Counted from the first letter of the stretch, positions 8,359 to 16,330 are shown. The stretch is 25,114 bases of DNA from a virus (IMGVR_UViG_3300046532_003215:1-25114); one strand, 5' to 3'. Translations and numbers: made by a program. The notes: generated by a model not told the origin, from the letters alone.

Positions 8359-8392
8359 TCATTCCCTTATGTTGAAATATATTTTACTGATA

Positions 8393-8400
8393 TATTTATA
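8393..8400 (-). promoter_or_regulatory. T4-type late promoter TATAAATA
   Basis: The minus strand reads AGTATAAATATATC, with an exact T4 late consensus TATAAATA about 35 bases before the ATG at 8358. It has no -35 box, as expected for gp55/gp33/gp45-dependent late transcription. It heads the run of capsid-leader genes down to the left edge. Confidence 0.8.
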
Positions 8401-8424
8401 CTATTGGTCAGCTCCATTTTTCAT

Positions 8425-8853
8425 TTATAATCCTTTATATGTTCCTTTTATGTCGCATGTTAGCCAGACTTGCCCTTGCTCATCGGTGATACCGTGATAC
8501 ATTCTAGTTGGGTATTCTCGGTGTGGAGGGCGATTCTTGTTCATGTAGTTTTTGTCAGGCTTATTACCTTGATGGTCTAAATGTTGTGTGCTGAATTTAC
8601 TCTCTCCCACTCCATTTTCATAGTAGTTCCAACAGTTTACTTCAGATGTAAATTCCTTGTCTATTGTTCTATTGACGGGGTTCCAAATAGTGACTATAGC
8701 GATCCATATCACCTCAGTAGATAAATTAGTTCTTGTTTCGGTGGATGTTTTAGCAGGCGTGGTAATTGGTGAGTCTTCAGCTGTTGCGTCTTTTGCACAT
8801 CCGTTAAGACTTAATGCTACTAACACAATGATGATGATCACCCAATTCTTCAT
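8425..8853 (-). CDS. Phage-encoded lipoprotein
   Basis: The 142-residue product starts with a basic-hydrophobic signal sequence, MKNWVIIIIVLVALSLNGC, ending in a lipobox (L-N-G-C, Cys19), so it should be lipidated and exported. A low-complexity Thr/Ser/Pro region follows to about residue 45. The C-terminal domain has two cysteines in CWNYYE and VWLTC. The same two motifs occur in the shorter exported protein at 9698-9967, so the two are diverged relatives. It begins one base after the preceding stop. A role in host-envelope modification, such as superinfection exclusion or lysis, would suit a phage lipoprotein, but nothing in the sequence selects one. Confidence 0.83.
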   Translation of the reverse strand: MKNWVIIIIVLVALSLNGCAKDATAEDSPITTPAKTSTETRTNLSTEVIWIAIVTIWNPVNRTIDKEFTSEVNCWNYYENGVGESKFSTQHLDHQGNKPDKNYMNKNRPPHREYPTRMYHGITDEQGQVWLTCDIKGTYKGL

Positions 8854-8854
8854 A

Positions 8855-9103
8855 TTAGTTTATCTTATATGTTCTATCTACACGCCTGATCTTAGATTGC
8901 TCTTGATCATAGATGAATACTTCTTTTATTGGACCATCTATGTTCTTATCCCAATAGTCTAGGAATTTGGTAATACGTGGATATTCTGGTAATTGATCCT
9001 CAGTCTGCCACATGAATTCATTTACAATATGTAAATAATCTGGTATATAATATATTACTTGAACCGTAGCAACAGTCCATTTCTTTATGTGAATATAGCT
9101 GAT
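8855..9103 (-). CDS. Small protein gene lacking an ATG at its likely start
   Basis: The frame is open from 9139 to a TAA at 8857-8855 and looks coding throughout (KKWTVATVQVIYYIPDYL, then ITKFLDYWDKNIDGPIKEV). There is a strong GGGAGG ribosome site just before ATT-ATC at 9106-9101, but no ATG, GTG or TTG near it. I place the start at the ATC (9103), 4 bases after GGAGG, giving 82 residues. The first ATG is at 9013 and would give only 52 residues with no good ribosome site. Its stop is one base before the lipoprotein ATG. No family recognised. Confidence 0.6.
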   Translation of the reverse strand: MSYIHIKKWTVATVQVIYYIPDYLHIVNEFMWQTEDQLPEYPRITKFLDYWDKNIDGPIKEVFIYDQEQSKIRRVDRTYKIN

Positions 9104-9131
9104 AATACCTCCCTGTAGTCTACTAATTAGT

Positions 9132-9383
9132 TTAATCGGTCAATCGAATCCATTCTTCTTGACTTAGTGGGGCTCCAGCCCTTTTTTTGAGTAAATCTTT
9201 TCGCTGTTGTTTTATAGTCTTTTTTATAGTTTGTTTTATCTCTTTTTTAGATGGCATTTTAGGTGGTTCTCTTAATTTAAATGCTAAGTTAACTTCTCTC
9301 TCTATTAAATCTTGTACAACACCCCAGCTATAGTTTTCTCTTTCATGACTTAACATACTTTGAAGTCCCATGCAACCGGCCAT
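9132..9383 (-). CDS. Small basic protein, unknown
   Basis: An 83-residue product. Residues 1-40 are mixed (SHERENYSWGVVQDLIEREV); residues 41-75 are strongly basic and helical (KKEIKQTIKKTIKQQRKDLL). The ATG at 9383 overlaps the preceding small gene by 34 bases. In-frame ATGs at 9371 and 9356 are alternatives, the last giving only a short overlap with that gene's TAA. Function unknown. A basic helix could bind nucleic acid, but no domain is recognised. Confidence 0.65.
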   Translation of the reverse strand: MAGCMGLQSMLSHERENYSWGVVQDLIEREVNLAFKLREPPKMPSKKEIKQTIKKTIKQQRKDLLKKRAGAPLSQEEWIRLTD

Positions 9384-9508
9384 TGTTCTTCTTTTAATTT
9401 TTGTCGTTTATCGAAATCTTCACGCCATTCTTGCCACAGCAATTTATTTTTATTTTGCATCGCTTTTTTGCTACGTGAATACTGAGCCTCGTAATATTCT
9501 ATACTCAT
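9350..9508 (-). CDS. 52-residue Lys/Gln/Trp-rich protein
   Basis: This short gene begins MSIEYYEAQYSRSKKAMQ and continues as a charged helix with several tryptophans (LLWQEWREDF, EEQWPVAWDF). Its ATG overlaps the TGA of the upstream membrane-protein gene in an ATGA arrangement, good evidence for coupled translation. The TAA is at 9352-9350, inside the start region of the next gene. Function unknown. Confidence 0.65.
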   Translation of the reverse strand: MSIEYYEAQYSRSKKAMQNKNKLLWQEWREDFDKRQKLKEEQWPVAWDFKVC

Positions 9509-9690
9509 TTTAAATCTTTCTTGTAATCTAAGTAACTTTGGCGCATATCGTTCACTGTAGTTTTTATTTCTTTTACGTCTTTTTGTATATCATATACTAT
9601 TATACAGTTCCATGCGAGTAATGCTCCTGCAATTGATGCTAGAACAGAAATCACTAATGTATTATCTACGCCTTGATGTTTTGGTATCAT
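9505..9690 (-). CDS. Small membrane protein with coiled-coil tail
   Basis: The start at 9690 has an AGGAAAAAC ribosome site and gives 61 residues; the longer frame to 9723 overlaps the upstream gene and has no better signal. After a short polar N-terminus (MIPKHQGVDN) comes one transmembrane helix (LVISVLASIAGALLAW). An amphipathic heptad-like tail follows (DIQKDVKEIKTTVNDMRQSY). This layout resembles small phage spanin-like or membrane-anchored accessory proteins. I cannot assign a function. Confidence 0.72.
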   Translation of the reverse strand: MIPKHQGVDNTLVISVLASIAGALLAWNCIIVYDIQKDVKEIKTTVNDMRQSYLDYKKDLK

Positions 9691-9697
9691 GTTTTTC

Positions 9698-9967
9698 CTA
9701 TTTCGGTGTTGGTAGTGGTACATTTAATGGGAATTTAGAATTATCATTCCCCCTCAGGTCTGACAACTTTTCACAAGTTATCCATACAAGACCGTGTTCA
9801 TCACTATTGTATAACCTTACATAATAATCTTTGGGAAATGCTTCATCTATTTGTCTGTAGAGCAGAGGATGTTTTTCGTAAAACTCCCAGCACAATTCTT
9901 TACTCTTGAAATGTTGGTCTATTTGTGCATTCAACGAAAATGTAAAAAGAATTATTGATACCCACAC
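9698..9967 (-). CDS. Small exported protein related to the lipoprotein at 8425
   Basis: A GTG start at 9967 gives an 89-residue protein with a short signal-like N-terminus (MWVSIILFTFSLNAQ). The rest shares ID-x-x-F-x-S...CW-x-[YF]-YE and DE-x-G-x-VW-[IL]-TC with the lipoprotein at 8425-8853, including both cysteines, which may form a disulphide outside the cytoplasm. No ATG is available: the frame is closed by the preceding gene's TAA only six codons upstream. Function unknown. Confidence 0.65.
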   Translation of the reverse strand: MWVSIILFTFSLNAQIDQHFKSKELCWEFYEKHPLLYRQIDEAFPKDYYVRLYNSDEHGLVWITCEKLSDLRGNDNSKFPLNVPLPTPK

Positions 9968-9982
9968 TTGGATCGCTTTCGA

Positions 9983-10216
9983 TTATGTATCCCATCGATT
10001 TGATAGAATAGGAGTTCTATTTTCTTCTAGATTAGCTTGTTGTTCTTGTTGGTGTCTATGCTCTTTCAGAGACTTACACCTATCGTTCAATTCATCCAAA
10101 TCTGAATTAGTAAAATATAAAAGAAATGTATTAATTGCCGTTATCATATTTTGGCGAGAATACAACATTTCTTTCTTATTGATGAATATTTGAATATTGT
10201 TATCTTTTTCTTTCAT
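9983..10216 (-). CDS. Small charged protein, unknown
   Basis: The ATG at 10216 gives 77 residues starting MKEKDNNIQIFINKKEML. A longer TTG start at 10267 is out-competed, because the ATG at 10216 overlaps the TGA of the microprotein gene just upstream (ATGA coupling). The middle is hydrophobic and helical (MITAINTFLLYF), the C-terminal half polar with a Gln/His-rich stretch. Family unknown. Confidence 0.65.
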   Translation of the reverse strand: MKEKDNNIQIFINKKEMLYSRQNMITAINTFLLYFTNSDLDELNDRCKSLKEHRHQQEQQANLEENRTPILSNRWDT

Positions 10217-10296
10217 AATGACTGTATCCAAGCATAAATTATAGCGGTCATGAGCCCATAATTCCAAATGAATAGAGCAATAAAATCTATACCCAT
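10213..10296 (-). CDS. 27-residue membrane microprotein
   Basis: This gene starts ATG at 10296 with an AGGAG box 11 bases upstream and ends TGA at 10213. It codes MGIDFIALFIWNYG, then LMTAIIYAWIQSL, essentially one hydrophobic helix. Its stop overlaps the next ATG (ATGA), and its start follows the previous stop by three bases, so the packing is exactly that of a real gene in this operon. Function unknown. Confidence 0.55.
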   Translation of the reverse strand: MGIDFIALFIWNYGLMTAIIYAWIQSL

Positions 10297-10299
10297 AAA

Positions 10300-10530
10300 T
10301 TAATATTCTCCTAGCCCACCGAGTCTTCGCTCTACGTCTTCAAGAGTAAAGAATTTGGGTATCCCATCACGCCCTTCTTCTTTCATATACGAGGCATTAT
10401 CTTTAAACAATTCAAACTGACCCTTGTCACCTTCTACGTAGGTAGTGTGAAGTCCAGCATTATTCATATCAACAGTAAGACTTTCTGCTTGTGGACGATA
10501 TTTTCGACCACAAAATTTAATTGTCCACAT
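10300..10530 (-). CDS. Small protein directly after a late promoter
   Basis: A 76-residue soluble protein (MWTIKFCGRKYRP at the start, FFTLEDVERRLGGLGEY at the end). It has an AAAGGAAAAT ribosome site and lies about 15 bases below a TATAAATA late promoter, so it is the first gene of the small-gene operon that runs to 8425. Family not recognised. Confidence 0.72.
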   Translation of the reverse strand: MWTIKFCGRKYRPQAESLTVDMNNAGLHTTYVEGDKGQFELFKDNASYMKEEGRDGIPKFFTLEDVERRLGGLGEY

Positions 10531-10544
10531 ATTTTCCTTTTAAA

Positions 10545-10552
10545 TATTTATA
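10545..10552 (-). promoter_or_regulatory. T4-type late promoter TATAAATA
   Basis: The minus strand reads GTTATAAATATTTAAAAGGA, an exact late consensus followed at once by a ribosome site and the ATG at 10530. It separates the gp43-uvsX-gp41 block from the late small-gene operon. Confidence 0.78.
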
Positions 10553-10562
10553 ACTCGTTCCA

Positions 10563-10877
10563 CTATCGATCCCAAGGTGATGTTGGTATATTTTTTTCTA
10601 CAGCAGTCGTAAATACTTCTTCGTCAAGTTCCTCCCACCCCTCACAAGTTTCTTCTTCGACTGTATCAGCAAAGAAATTACCGTACTGATCTTCCATCAC
10701 GTAGATCATTTCTGAGGTATAATGTACACTTTTATCTGTAATAGATAAGATATGAATCATTATTCCCATTTCAGGAAGGATGTAATACCCATCAAGTAGA
10801 AAAGCCTTGAGTGAAGGTACTATTTTGTTTTTTTCTTTCTTATAGTTTTCCAGGCTTATAACTTTGTCATCACTCAA
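10563..10877 (-). CDS. Small acidic protein following gp41
   Basis: A 104-residue protein starting MSDDKVISLENYKKEK. The middle has beta-like sequence (GIMIHILSITDKSVHY), the C-terminal half is acidic (TVEEETCEGWEELDEE). It overlaps the end of the helicase gene by 8 bases and so is probably translated with it. Family unknown. It is the last gene before the late promoter at 10545. Confidence 0.75.
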   Translation of the reverse strand: MSDDKVISLENYKKEKNKIVPSLKAFLLDGYYILPEMGIMIHILSITDKSVHYTSEMIYVMEDQYGNFFADTVEEETCEGWEELDEEVFTTAVEKNIPTSPWDR

Positions 10878-12297
10878 ATTTAAACTCCCCGAAATCTTTT
10901 TTCGTCTTTTTTACATTTCCACTACTGCGGTCAAAAACAGGGATGCTGTCATCAACCAAATCTTTACCTGTATCAACTAAATCAGCTTGAGATTTATCTC
11001 CTAAATCAATAAGTCTCATCTTTGGTCTATCTACCCCAACTAAAAACTTTTTATTAGAAGTAGGATCGCTATATCTATTCTTCAATTGTTTTATTAACAT
11101 TTGACCAGATTCTTCTAAATTTTCATTACTAATAAGAGCAAACATAAAATCTGCTGTTGCAGGAAGGCCAAAACTTTCACTAGTATCTTCTAGTCCCACA
11201 TCTGCATTTTGAAATCCTTGACGATTTGTTTGTGTTGCTGACATAACAGGAACATTAAACTCAACTGCCAATCCTCTAAGTTCTTCCGCAACAGATTTTA
11301 TATAACTGTATGAATTCACATACACTCCTTGCTTAATTCGGGATGAAGAACATATGTTAATATAATCCACAAAAACAATATCTGGTTTAAAATTTCTTTT
11401 AAGATTTAATTCATTAAATAATGACCTAAAATGATTTGTACTTGCAGATGCGGTAGGATATTCTTTAATAATTAATCTTCCTTTAACTTTATTCTTAATA
11501 TCATTTATTTTCTTATCATACATTGATTTAGGAAGAAGTTTTAGATCATCTAAGTTAATATTCAATAAATTTGCATCAATTCGTTCTGCTATTCGTTCTT
11601 CTGCCATCTCTAATGTTATGTATAATGCATTATAACCTTGAGATAATGCATTACTAGCCATGTGACACATAAACAAGGACTTACCAACACCTGTCCCTGC
11701 TAAAGCGACATTTAAGGTTTTAGTGGATAATCCTCCTTGTGTGATTTTGTTGAAATATTCCAGATCAAATGGAATTTTCTTTTCGACATTATGGTAAAAT
11801 GAATAGCGATCATCAGAGTCCATAAGATAATCGTGGCCCACATGAGGGTCAAAACTAACAGAAAGTGCAGAGGTAAGTAAATCAGGAATCGCACCTTTAT
11901 CCGACTGAGATTTTTCGGGTTCATCCAATATACTAATTGACGCAACAACGGCATTGTAGATTGCTTTGTCTTGACAGAATTTTTCTGTTGTTTCCAATAA
12001 CCACTGAAGATCTGTTTGCTCATCGGTTCTTTCCTCATCTAAATGAGTTATAAGCTCTGTTACATTTTGAAATTCTTCGTCTTTTAGTGGAGTACCATCC
12101 AACTCAATAACTAATGCTTCTTTAGTAGGCAAGTTATTGTATTTATTAATAAAGGAATTTATTTGCTCATATAACAATTTATCTGTATGTTCTACAAAAT
12201 ATTCTGTGGCAAGAAAAGGTAAAACCTTCCTAGAATATTCATCATTGTATATTAAATTTTTAAGTATTAAGGTTTCTATCCTTTGCTGCATATTCAT
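10870..12297 (-). CDS. 41: Replicative DNA helicase/primase-helicase gp41 (DnaB-like)
   Basis: The 475-residue product is a DnaB-family helicase that unwinds duplex ahead of the phage replisome and partners the gp61 primase. The N-terminal helical domain ([20 protein letters not shown]) matches phage gp41. Walker A is AGTGVGKS at about residues 200-207 and Walker B is IVFVD at about 307-311. TLEMAEERIAERIDAN and SATQTNRQG are typical DnaB motifs. The frame extends to a TTG at 12321, but I prefer the ATG at 12297 (or 12291), where similarity begins. It overlaps the upstream small gene by 38 bases. Order uvsX, small gene, gp41 matches marine T4-like phages as I recall them. Confidence 0.93.
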   Translation of the reverse strand: MNMQQRIETLILKNLIYNDEYSRKVLPFLATEYFVEHTDKLLYEQINSFINKYNNLPTKEALVIELDGTPLKDEEFQNVTELITHLDEERTDEQTDLQWLLETTEKFCQDKAIYNAVVASISILDEPEKSQSDKGAIPDLLTSALSVSFDPHVGHDYLMDSDDRYSFYHNVEKKIPFDLEYFNKITQGGLSTKTLNVALAGTGVGKSLFMCHMASNALSQGYNALYITLEMAEERIAERIDANLLNINLDDLKLLPKSMYDKKINDIKNKVKGRLIIKEYPTASASTNHFRSLFNELNLKRNFKPDIVFVDYINICSSSRIKQGVYVNSYSYIKSVAEELRGLAVEFNVPVMSATQTNRQGFQNADVGLEDTSESFGLPATADFMFALISNENLEESGQMLIKQLKNRYSDPTSNKKFLVGVDRPKMRLIDLGDKSQADLVDTGKDLVDDSIPVFDRSSGNVKKTKKDFGEFKFE

Positions 12298-12583
12298 CCA
12301 TTTGTTGTTGTATGATTTCAATTAACCACTCACCCAAGTTTTTTTCAAACTCGGTGCCCGCTTCTTCAGAAATTTCCATACCTACGTCATGTGGTGGAAT
12401 TTCAATTTCATATTTATATTGACAAGCTATATCATCACCTGTCAATTCCTGTTCTGTTATTTTAAATGTTGTATATCTAATCACCGCACCATCAAATGGA
12501 GAATCATCTTGTACTAATATACATAATGATTTATCTATTGAATCATTTGGATTTGAACATACTTTATATAAATTATTCGACAT
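12260..12583 (-). CDS. Conserved small protein between uvsX and gp41
   Basis: A 107-residue acidic protein with the segments [25 protein letters not shown] and [17 protein letters not shown] similar-sized gene sits between uvsX and gp41 in marine T4-like phages from memory, so it probably belongs to the core replication set, but no function is known to me. It overlaps uvsX by 11 bases at its start and gp41 at its end. Confidence 0.8.
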   Translation of the reverse strand: MSNNLYKVCSNPNDSIDKSLCILVQDDSPFDGAVIRYTTFKITEQELTGDDIACQYKYEIEIPPHDVGMEISEEAGTEFEKNLGEWLIEIIQQQMDEYAAKDRNLNT

Positions 12584-13634
12584 TTTCCACCTCTTCTTTC
12601 ACTTCTTCTTTCACTTCTTCTTTCACCTCATCAAATCCACCATACAAAAACACCGTCTTAGCATGAGCATTTAATTTGTCAAGAATTTCTGGTGTAAAAT
12701 ACTTTTCGGGATCATTTATAATTGCCTTTCCAAAGACTTTAGAACCATCCGGCATCTCATATCTTGTAGATACTTTGGTAAAGATTCCCGCGTCTTCTGC
12801 CAATTCAATGAGTCCGTAATACCTATTCAAACCTTTATCATACCGTAAGAGAACATCAACTTTTTTGTTCTCCTTAGTCAATCTAGATTTGAAATTTTTA
12901 CAATGAATTACATTTCCTACGACATCGGTTCCTTCTTTTTCTTTTCTCTTGGAAAGGAATATAATAGTTGAAGCGGCATACTGTAAACCACTTCCTCCAC
13001 CCATTACATCAGTTGGAAACATTGTACCCATTTGTTTGTATGTGTGATTAGTAACTAATAATGGAATACCTGCCTTACCAAGTTTCAATGTTAATACTCT
13101 GAAAGCACCTTTGACTAATTGTGCTCGCGTCATATCTTTGGTTTCTTTCCCATCGGAAATATCGGTTACTTCTTTAGTAGTAGATAACATTCCGAGTGAA
13201 TCTAAACACATCATTATTGGCCTATCTTGAGTATGATTATCCACCACTTTAACTGCTTGATGAGCAAATTCCTGAATGGTTGTTACAGGAAGAATTATCA
13301 TTCTACTAGAATCAATTCCACGTTCTTCGATCATGGATTTGGTGAGTGCAGACTCAGACTCAAAATACAGAACACCGCCGCTAGGATTGTCTGCAAGAAA
13401 CTGCTTGACAATACCCAATGCAAAAAAGGTTTTTCCTGTTGCTGTCTCACCCGCCAAAGCTGTAATTTTGTTAGAAGGGATTCCTCCATAAATATCTCCT
13501 GAAACTAATGCGTTTAAAATATAACTTCCGGTGTCTACAAAACCGGAAACATCTCCGGCTTCAACACCATCTGACACTTTTGATCCAAATTCATTACCTG
13601 TCACCTTTAATAAATTATCTAAAAAATCACTCAT
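12573..13634 (-). CDS. uvsX: UvsX recombinase (RecA/Rad51-like)
   Basis: A 353-residue RecA-fold ATPase for strand exchange and recombination-dependent replication. Walker A is GETATGKT at residues 62-69 and Walker B is MMCLDS at 141-146. [14 protein letters not shown] and the DNA-binding-loop region [12 protein letters not shown] are as expected. The C-terminus is a strongly acidic EVKE repeat tail that may bind partner proteins or modulate filament formation. The start has a GGAGAATAA ribosome site and lies 8 bases after the gp43 stop. Confidence 0.95.
   Translation of the reverse strand: MSDFLDNLLKVTGNEFGSKVSDGVEAGDVSGFVDTGSYILNALVSGDIYGGIPSNKITALAGETATGKTFFALGIVKQFLADNPSGGVLYFESESALTKSMIEERGIDSSRMIILPVTTIQEFAHQAVKVVDNHTQDRPIMMCLDSLGMLSTTKEVTDISDGKETKDMTRAQLVKGAFRVLTLKLGKAGIPLLVTNHTYKQMGTMFPTDVMGGGSGLQYAASTIIFLSKRKEKEGTDVVGNVIHCKNFKSRLTKENKKVDVLLRYDKGLNRYYGLIELAEDAGIFTKVSTRYEMPDGSKVFGKAIINDPEKYFTPEILDKLNAHAKTVFLYGGFDEVKEEVKEEVKEEVENVE
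12593..12628. repeat. 12-bp tandem repeat in the uvsX C-terminal tail
   Basis: Three near-perfect copies of TTCTTTCACTTC code repeated Glu-Val-Lys-Glu units at the end of UvsX. Copy number could vary by slippage without breaking the frame. Confidence 0.8.
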
Positions 13635-13642
13635 TTATTCTC

Positions 13643-16117
13643 CTATACAAAAAAATTATCAAGACTTGAACGGTGTTCAGTGTCCCACCCTATTACATCT
13701 AATACACCTTTCAATGGTTCAACAAAAGCTTTGTTGAATTGTGTATCATAATCTATATATTTTTCCAATTCAAATTCTTTAGGTAAATTATTTAATATGG
13801 AAATTACCTTATCCCCCGCCGGATTTGGGTCTTTAAGATAAACAAACTTTACCTTTTCCCCTTCTTGAATTATAGGATATTTTTTTGTAAGTTTCTTTGA
13901 TCTAAGCATGTGATTATAAATCAACGAACCCTTTACATGAATTGGAGTACCCTTTGTGTAAATGCTGGCGGGATCTTTATATTTTTTTAGTCCATTAACC
14001 GATCTTGGAAACGCAATCTTTTCCATATCTAAACTAAAAAACTCTTCTTTAAACTTTTCAATATAACTAATCACCTCATCTTCTGTACCTGAAATAATAA
14101 TATTGAAAATAGCTTTCAATGACTCTCTACAAGCTTGTGGAGTAGAACTCTTAATAGCTTCAATACCTACAATCTTTAATTTAGGTTCTTCATATCGAAC
14201 CCCCTCAGAATCATGAACGTTCAGAATATAATGTTTCTTTGCTGTCCAAATACCTGTATCAGCAATGACCTCACGTTTCATGACCATCTTTTGTTGATAG
14301 GCATTTACATACTCAGCCAATTCTTTATAAGATTCTTCAATAACCCCTTCAATTCTTCCACATGCTTTGTCTAAGAAATCAACAATTTTTTCATCATCAG
14401 TAATACCAACTTTAGAAACAAGATCGCCAAGACACACATATAAAGAATCAGTATCCATAGCAACAATATAATCCTTATTCGCCGTACCCAATGTAGTGTT
14501 TAAGTAGCCATTCACCGCATTTTCTGCCCATTGCACAGACAATTGACCAGCAACAGAAACGGCTTCAGCATTTCGTTCATCATAATACCGAAACCATTGA
14601 TTACCCATTGCACCGTAAGCGGAGTTGAGTGCGATCTTTAGGTTTTGTTGATAATTGTAATACTGTGATAATTTATTGGGGTCAGCGTTTCTTCCCTTTT
14701 TCTGTTCTTCTAACATCAACTGCTTGTATGTAACTCTATCATTATACATACTTTCCATTAATTTAGGAAGAAACCCTTGTTTATCTTTACGATAAACCGA
14801 CCCATTCGGTGTAACTGTTACATTCTTTTCTTTCCAAGTACTTGTATCAAATTCCCTATTCAATAACCCATCTACACCAATATCATCTTGCCATGTACCA
14901 AGAATAGTCTCTGGGGAAATATTGTATTGCATGATCAAATGTGGATATAGACTATTCAAGTCAAAACTAACTATCCAATTATGTCTACCTTTTTGTGGTG
15001 CTTTCACATAAGCACCTTCATACATATCCCCCTTTTTTTCATTTTTCTTTTGGGGAATAACTACTTTTTCTTTCAAGAGATGATTATAAATGATAGAATC
15101 CCATAATCTAGTTTGAGCAAAAACATCTGTGAATGGACACTTTGCCAAATATGCTAGAGAAATAATCAATTCTAAAAGTTTCATCTTCTTTTCAAGACGA
15201 TCTACTAATAACACATCTTGAATATTATATTCAATAAACTTTTGATAATCCGTTCTGTACAATTCGTGTAAAGTATTTACTTCAGAATAATCTAGTTTAC
15301 GTTCACCCAATTCAACATGTGCGATATGATCTAATCTATAGGATTCTTGATTGGTATAAGTAAATTTCTTATATGCATCCATGTAGTCAATCTCAGACAC
15401 ACCATATATTTCATAAGTCTGAACTTCTTTTCCACCCATACCAAAAATCTTTTGTTCTTTTACAAATCCCCACGGCGATAGTTTCTTAACCCAAGCTGGC
15501 CCCAATTCTCCACGGATTCTATTAACCAAATATGGAGTATCAAATGTTTTAGTATTCCAACCCGTAATTACATGAGGACAATTTTGTTGCCAATGCATCA
15601 CAAACTGTTCTAGTAATTGACGTTCATCTCCACATTTATTATATGTAATATTTTCTTGAGTATTATTAAAATCAGAACAACCCCATACCTGAATGTCATC
15701 ATTTATTTTGATTGTAATTGCGGTAACTTCTTCATGAGCATTTTCTGGATTGGGAAAACCATGTTCTGAACCAACCTCAATATCGATAAACATTATCTTG
15801 AGGTGTTCTAATTTATAATCAATAGCTTCAGGATAAGTATCAGCAATAAAAGTATTCTTGAAATTTGTATTACCGTAGATTTTCATATTTTCTACACCCG
15901 CATACTTTTTTATTGAAGCACGAGTTTCTTTGATAGATCCCCACTGAATAGGGCCAACTAACTTATCATCAAGAGTACGCCAATCTGTATTACTAGTAGT
16001 AGGAATATATAAAGTTGGTTTGTAAGCATGTCGTTCCTCAAATGGAATTCCATTTTCGATTCCTCGTTCAAAAATGTAATCACCGAGACATACTACATCA
16101 GTATAAAATTTGGACAT
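13643..16117 (-). CDS. 43: Family B DNA polymerase gp43
   Basis: The 824-residue replicative polymerase has all proofreading and polymerase motifs. Exo I is D112-x-E114 in FIDIEVG, Exo II is in GWNTKTFDTPYL, and Exo III is in YNIQDVLLVD (D301). Motif A is DLNSLYPHL at 386-394, motif B is KIALNSAYG at 494-502, and motif C is DTDSLYV from 555. The C-terminus SSLDNFFV resembles the clamp-binding tail of T4 gp43 (recalled as ending SLDFLFG). It is shorter than T4 gp43 (898 residues), as is usual in marine relatives. There is no clear Shine-Dalgarno site before the ATG; the promoter is at 16184-16212. Confidence 0.96.
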   Translation of the reverse strand: MSKFYTDVVCLGDYIFERGIENGIPFEERHAYKPTLYIPTTSNTDWRTLDDKLVGPIQWGSIKETRASIKKYAGVENMKIYGNTNFKNTFIADTYPEAIDYKLEHLKIMFIDIEVGSEHGFPNPENAHEEVTAITIKINDDIQVWGCSDFNNTQENITYNKCGDERQLLEQFVMHWQQNCPHVITGWNTKTFDTPYLVNRIRGELGPAWVKKLSPWGFVKEQKIFGMGGKEVQTYEIYGVSEIDYMDAYKKFTYTNQESYRLDHIAHVELGERKLDYSEVNTLHELYRTDYQKFIEYNIQDVLLVDRLEKKMKLLELIISLAYLAKCPFTDVFAQTRLWDSIIYNHLLKEKVVIPQKKNEKKGDMYEGAYVKAPQKGRHNWIVSFDLNSLYPHLIMQYNISPETILGTWQDDIGVDGLLNREFDTSTWKEKNVTVTPNGSVYRKDKQGFLPKLMESMYNDRVTYKQLMLEEQKKGRNADPNKLSQYYNYQQNLKIALNSAYGAMGNQWFRYYDERNAEAVSVAGQLSVQWAENAVNGYLNTTLGTANKDYIVAMDTDSLYVCLGDLVSKVGITDDEKIVDFLDKACGRIEGVIEESYKELAEYVNAYQQKMVMKREVIADTGIWTAKKHYILNVHDSEGVRYEEPKLKIVGIEAIKSSTPQACRESLKAIFNIIISGTEDEVISYIEKFKEEFFSLDMEKIAFPRSVNGLKKYKDPASIYTKGTPIHVKGSLIYNHMLRSKKLTKKYPIIQEGEKVKFVYLKDPNPAGDKVISILNNLPKEFELEKYIDYDTQFNKAFVEPLKGVLDVIGWDTEHRSSLDNFFV

Positions 16118-16132
16118 TTATTTTTTGGGGAT

Positions 16133-16330
16133 TCAGAGGTGGCGATTTGTTTTATCGTATTTACTATTAATTTCATCTAGTTTATTATAACACGACTTTA
16201 CGTGTTTGTCAACCCATGTTGGTTTTGACAAAGACGCACCAATAACAAATAGAACTTGGAGATAAGATTTAAGTCCAAATTCTATTATTTTTCTACGCAA
16301 GAAGGCCGGACTTATATGACGTTTTTCCAT
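16133..16330 (-). CDS. Small basic ORF overlapping the endolysin end and gp43 promoter
   Basis: A 65-residue frame with a GAGAA ribosome site and MEKRHISPAFLRRKIIEFGL at the start, then a short hydrophobic stretch (YLQVLFVIGA). It overlaps the M15 gene by 38 bases and contains the whole gp43 promoter, so its coding status is less certain than its neighbours. Function unknown. Confidence 0.5.
   Translation of the reverse strand: MEKRHISPAFLRRKIIEFGLKSYLQVLFVIGASLSKPTWVDKHVKSCYNKLDEINSKYDKTNRHL
16184..16212 (-). promoter_or_regulatory. Sigma70-type promoter of gp43 with palindromic spacer
   Basis: TTGACA (16207-16212) and TATAAT (16184-16189) are perfect consensus boxes with 17 bases between. 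The spacer holds the 6-bp inverted repeat AACACG/CGTGTT (plus strand) around ACTTTA. Transcription would start near 16177, about 60 bases before the gp43 ATG. It lies inside the small ORF at 16133-16330. Confidence 0.8.

Noticed and set aside
5319-8497. Plus-strand frames over the virion genes (for example 5319-5729, 6654-6944, 7439-7699)
   Set aside because: Antisense shadows of the genes at 5303 and 6535; no recognisable protein features.
11712-12038. Minus-strand 108-residue frame inside gp41
   Set aside because: Out of frame with the helicase, which is continuous and has all motifs through this region.
12411-12418. TATAAATA on the minus strand inside the small gene before gp41
   Set aside because: It codes ordinary residues in a conserved gene, lies about 110 bases before gp41 and is in a replication block expected to be early; chance is likely in AT-rich DNA.
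14185-14215. tRNA T-arm-like GGTTC...TCGAACC in gp43
   Set aside because: No acceptor or anticodon arms around it; it is coding sequence of the polymerase.
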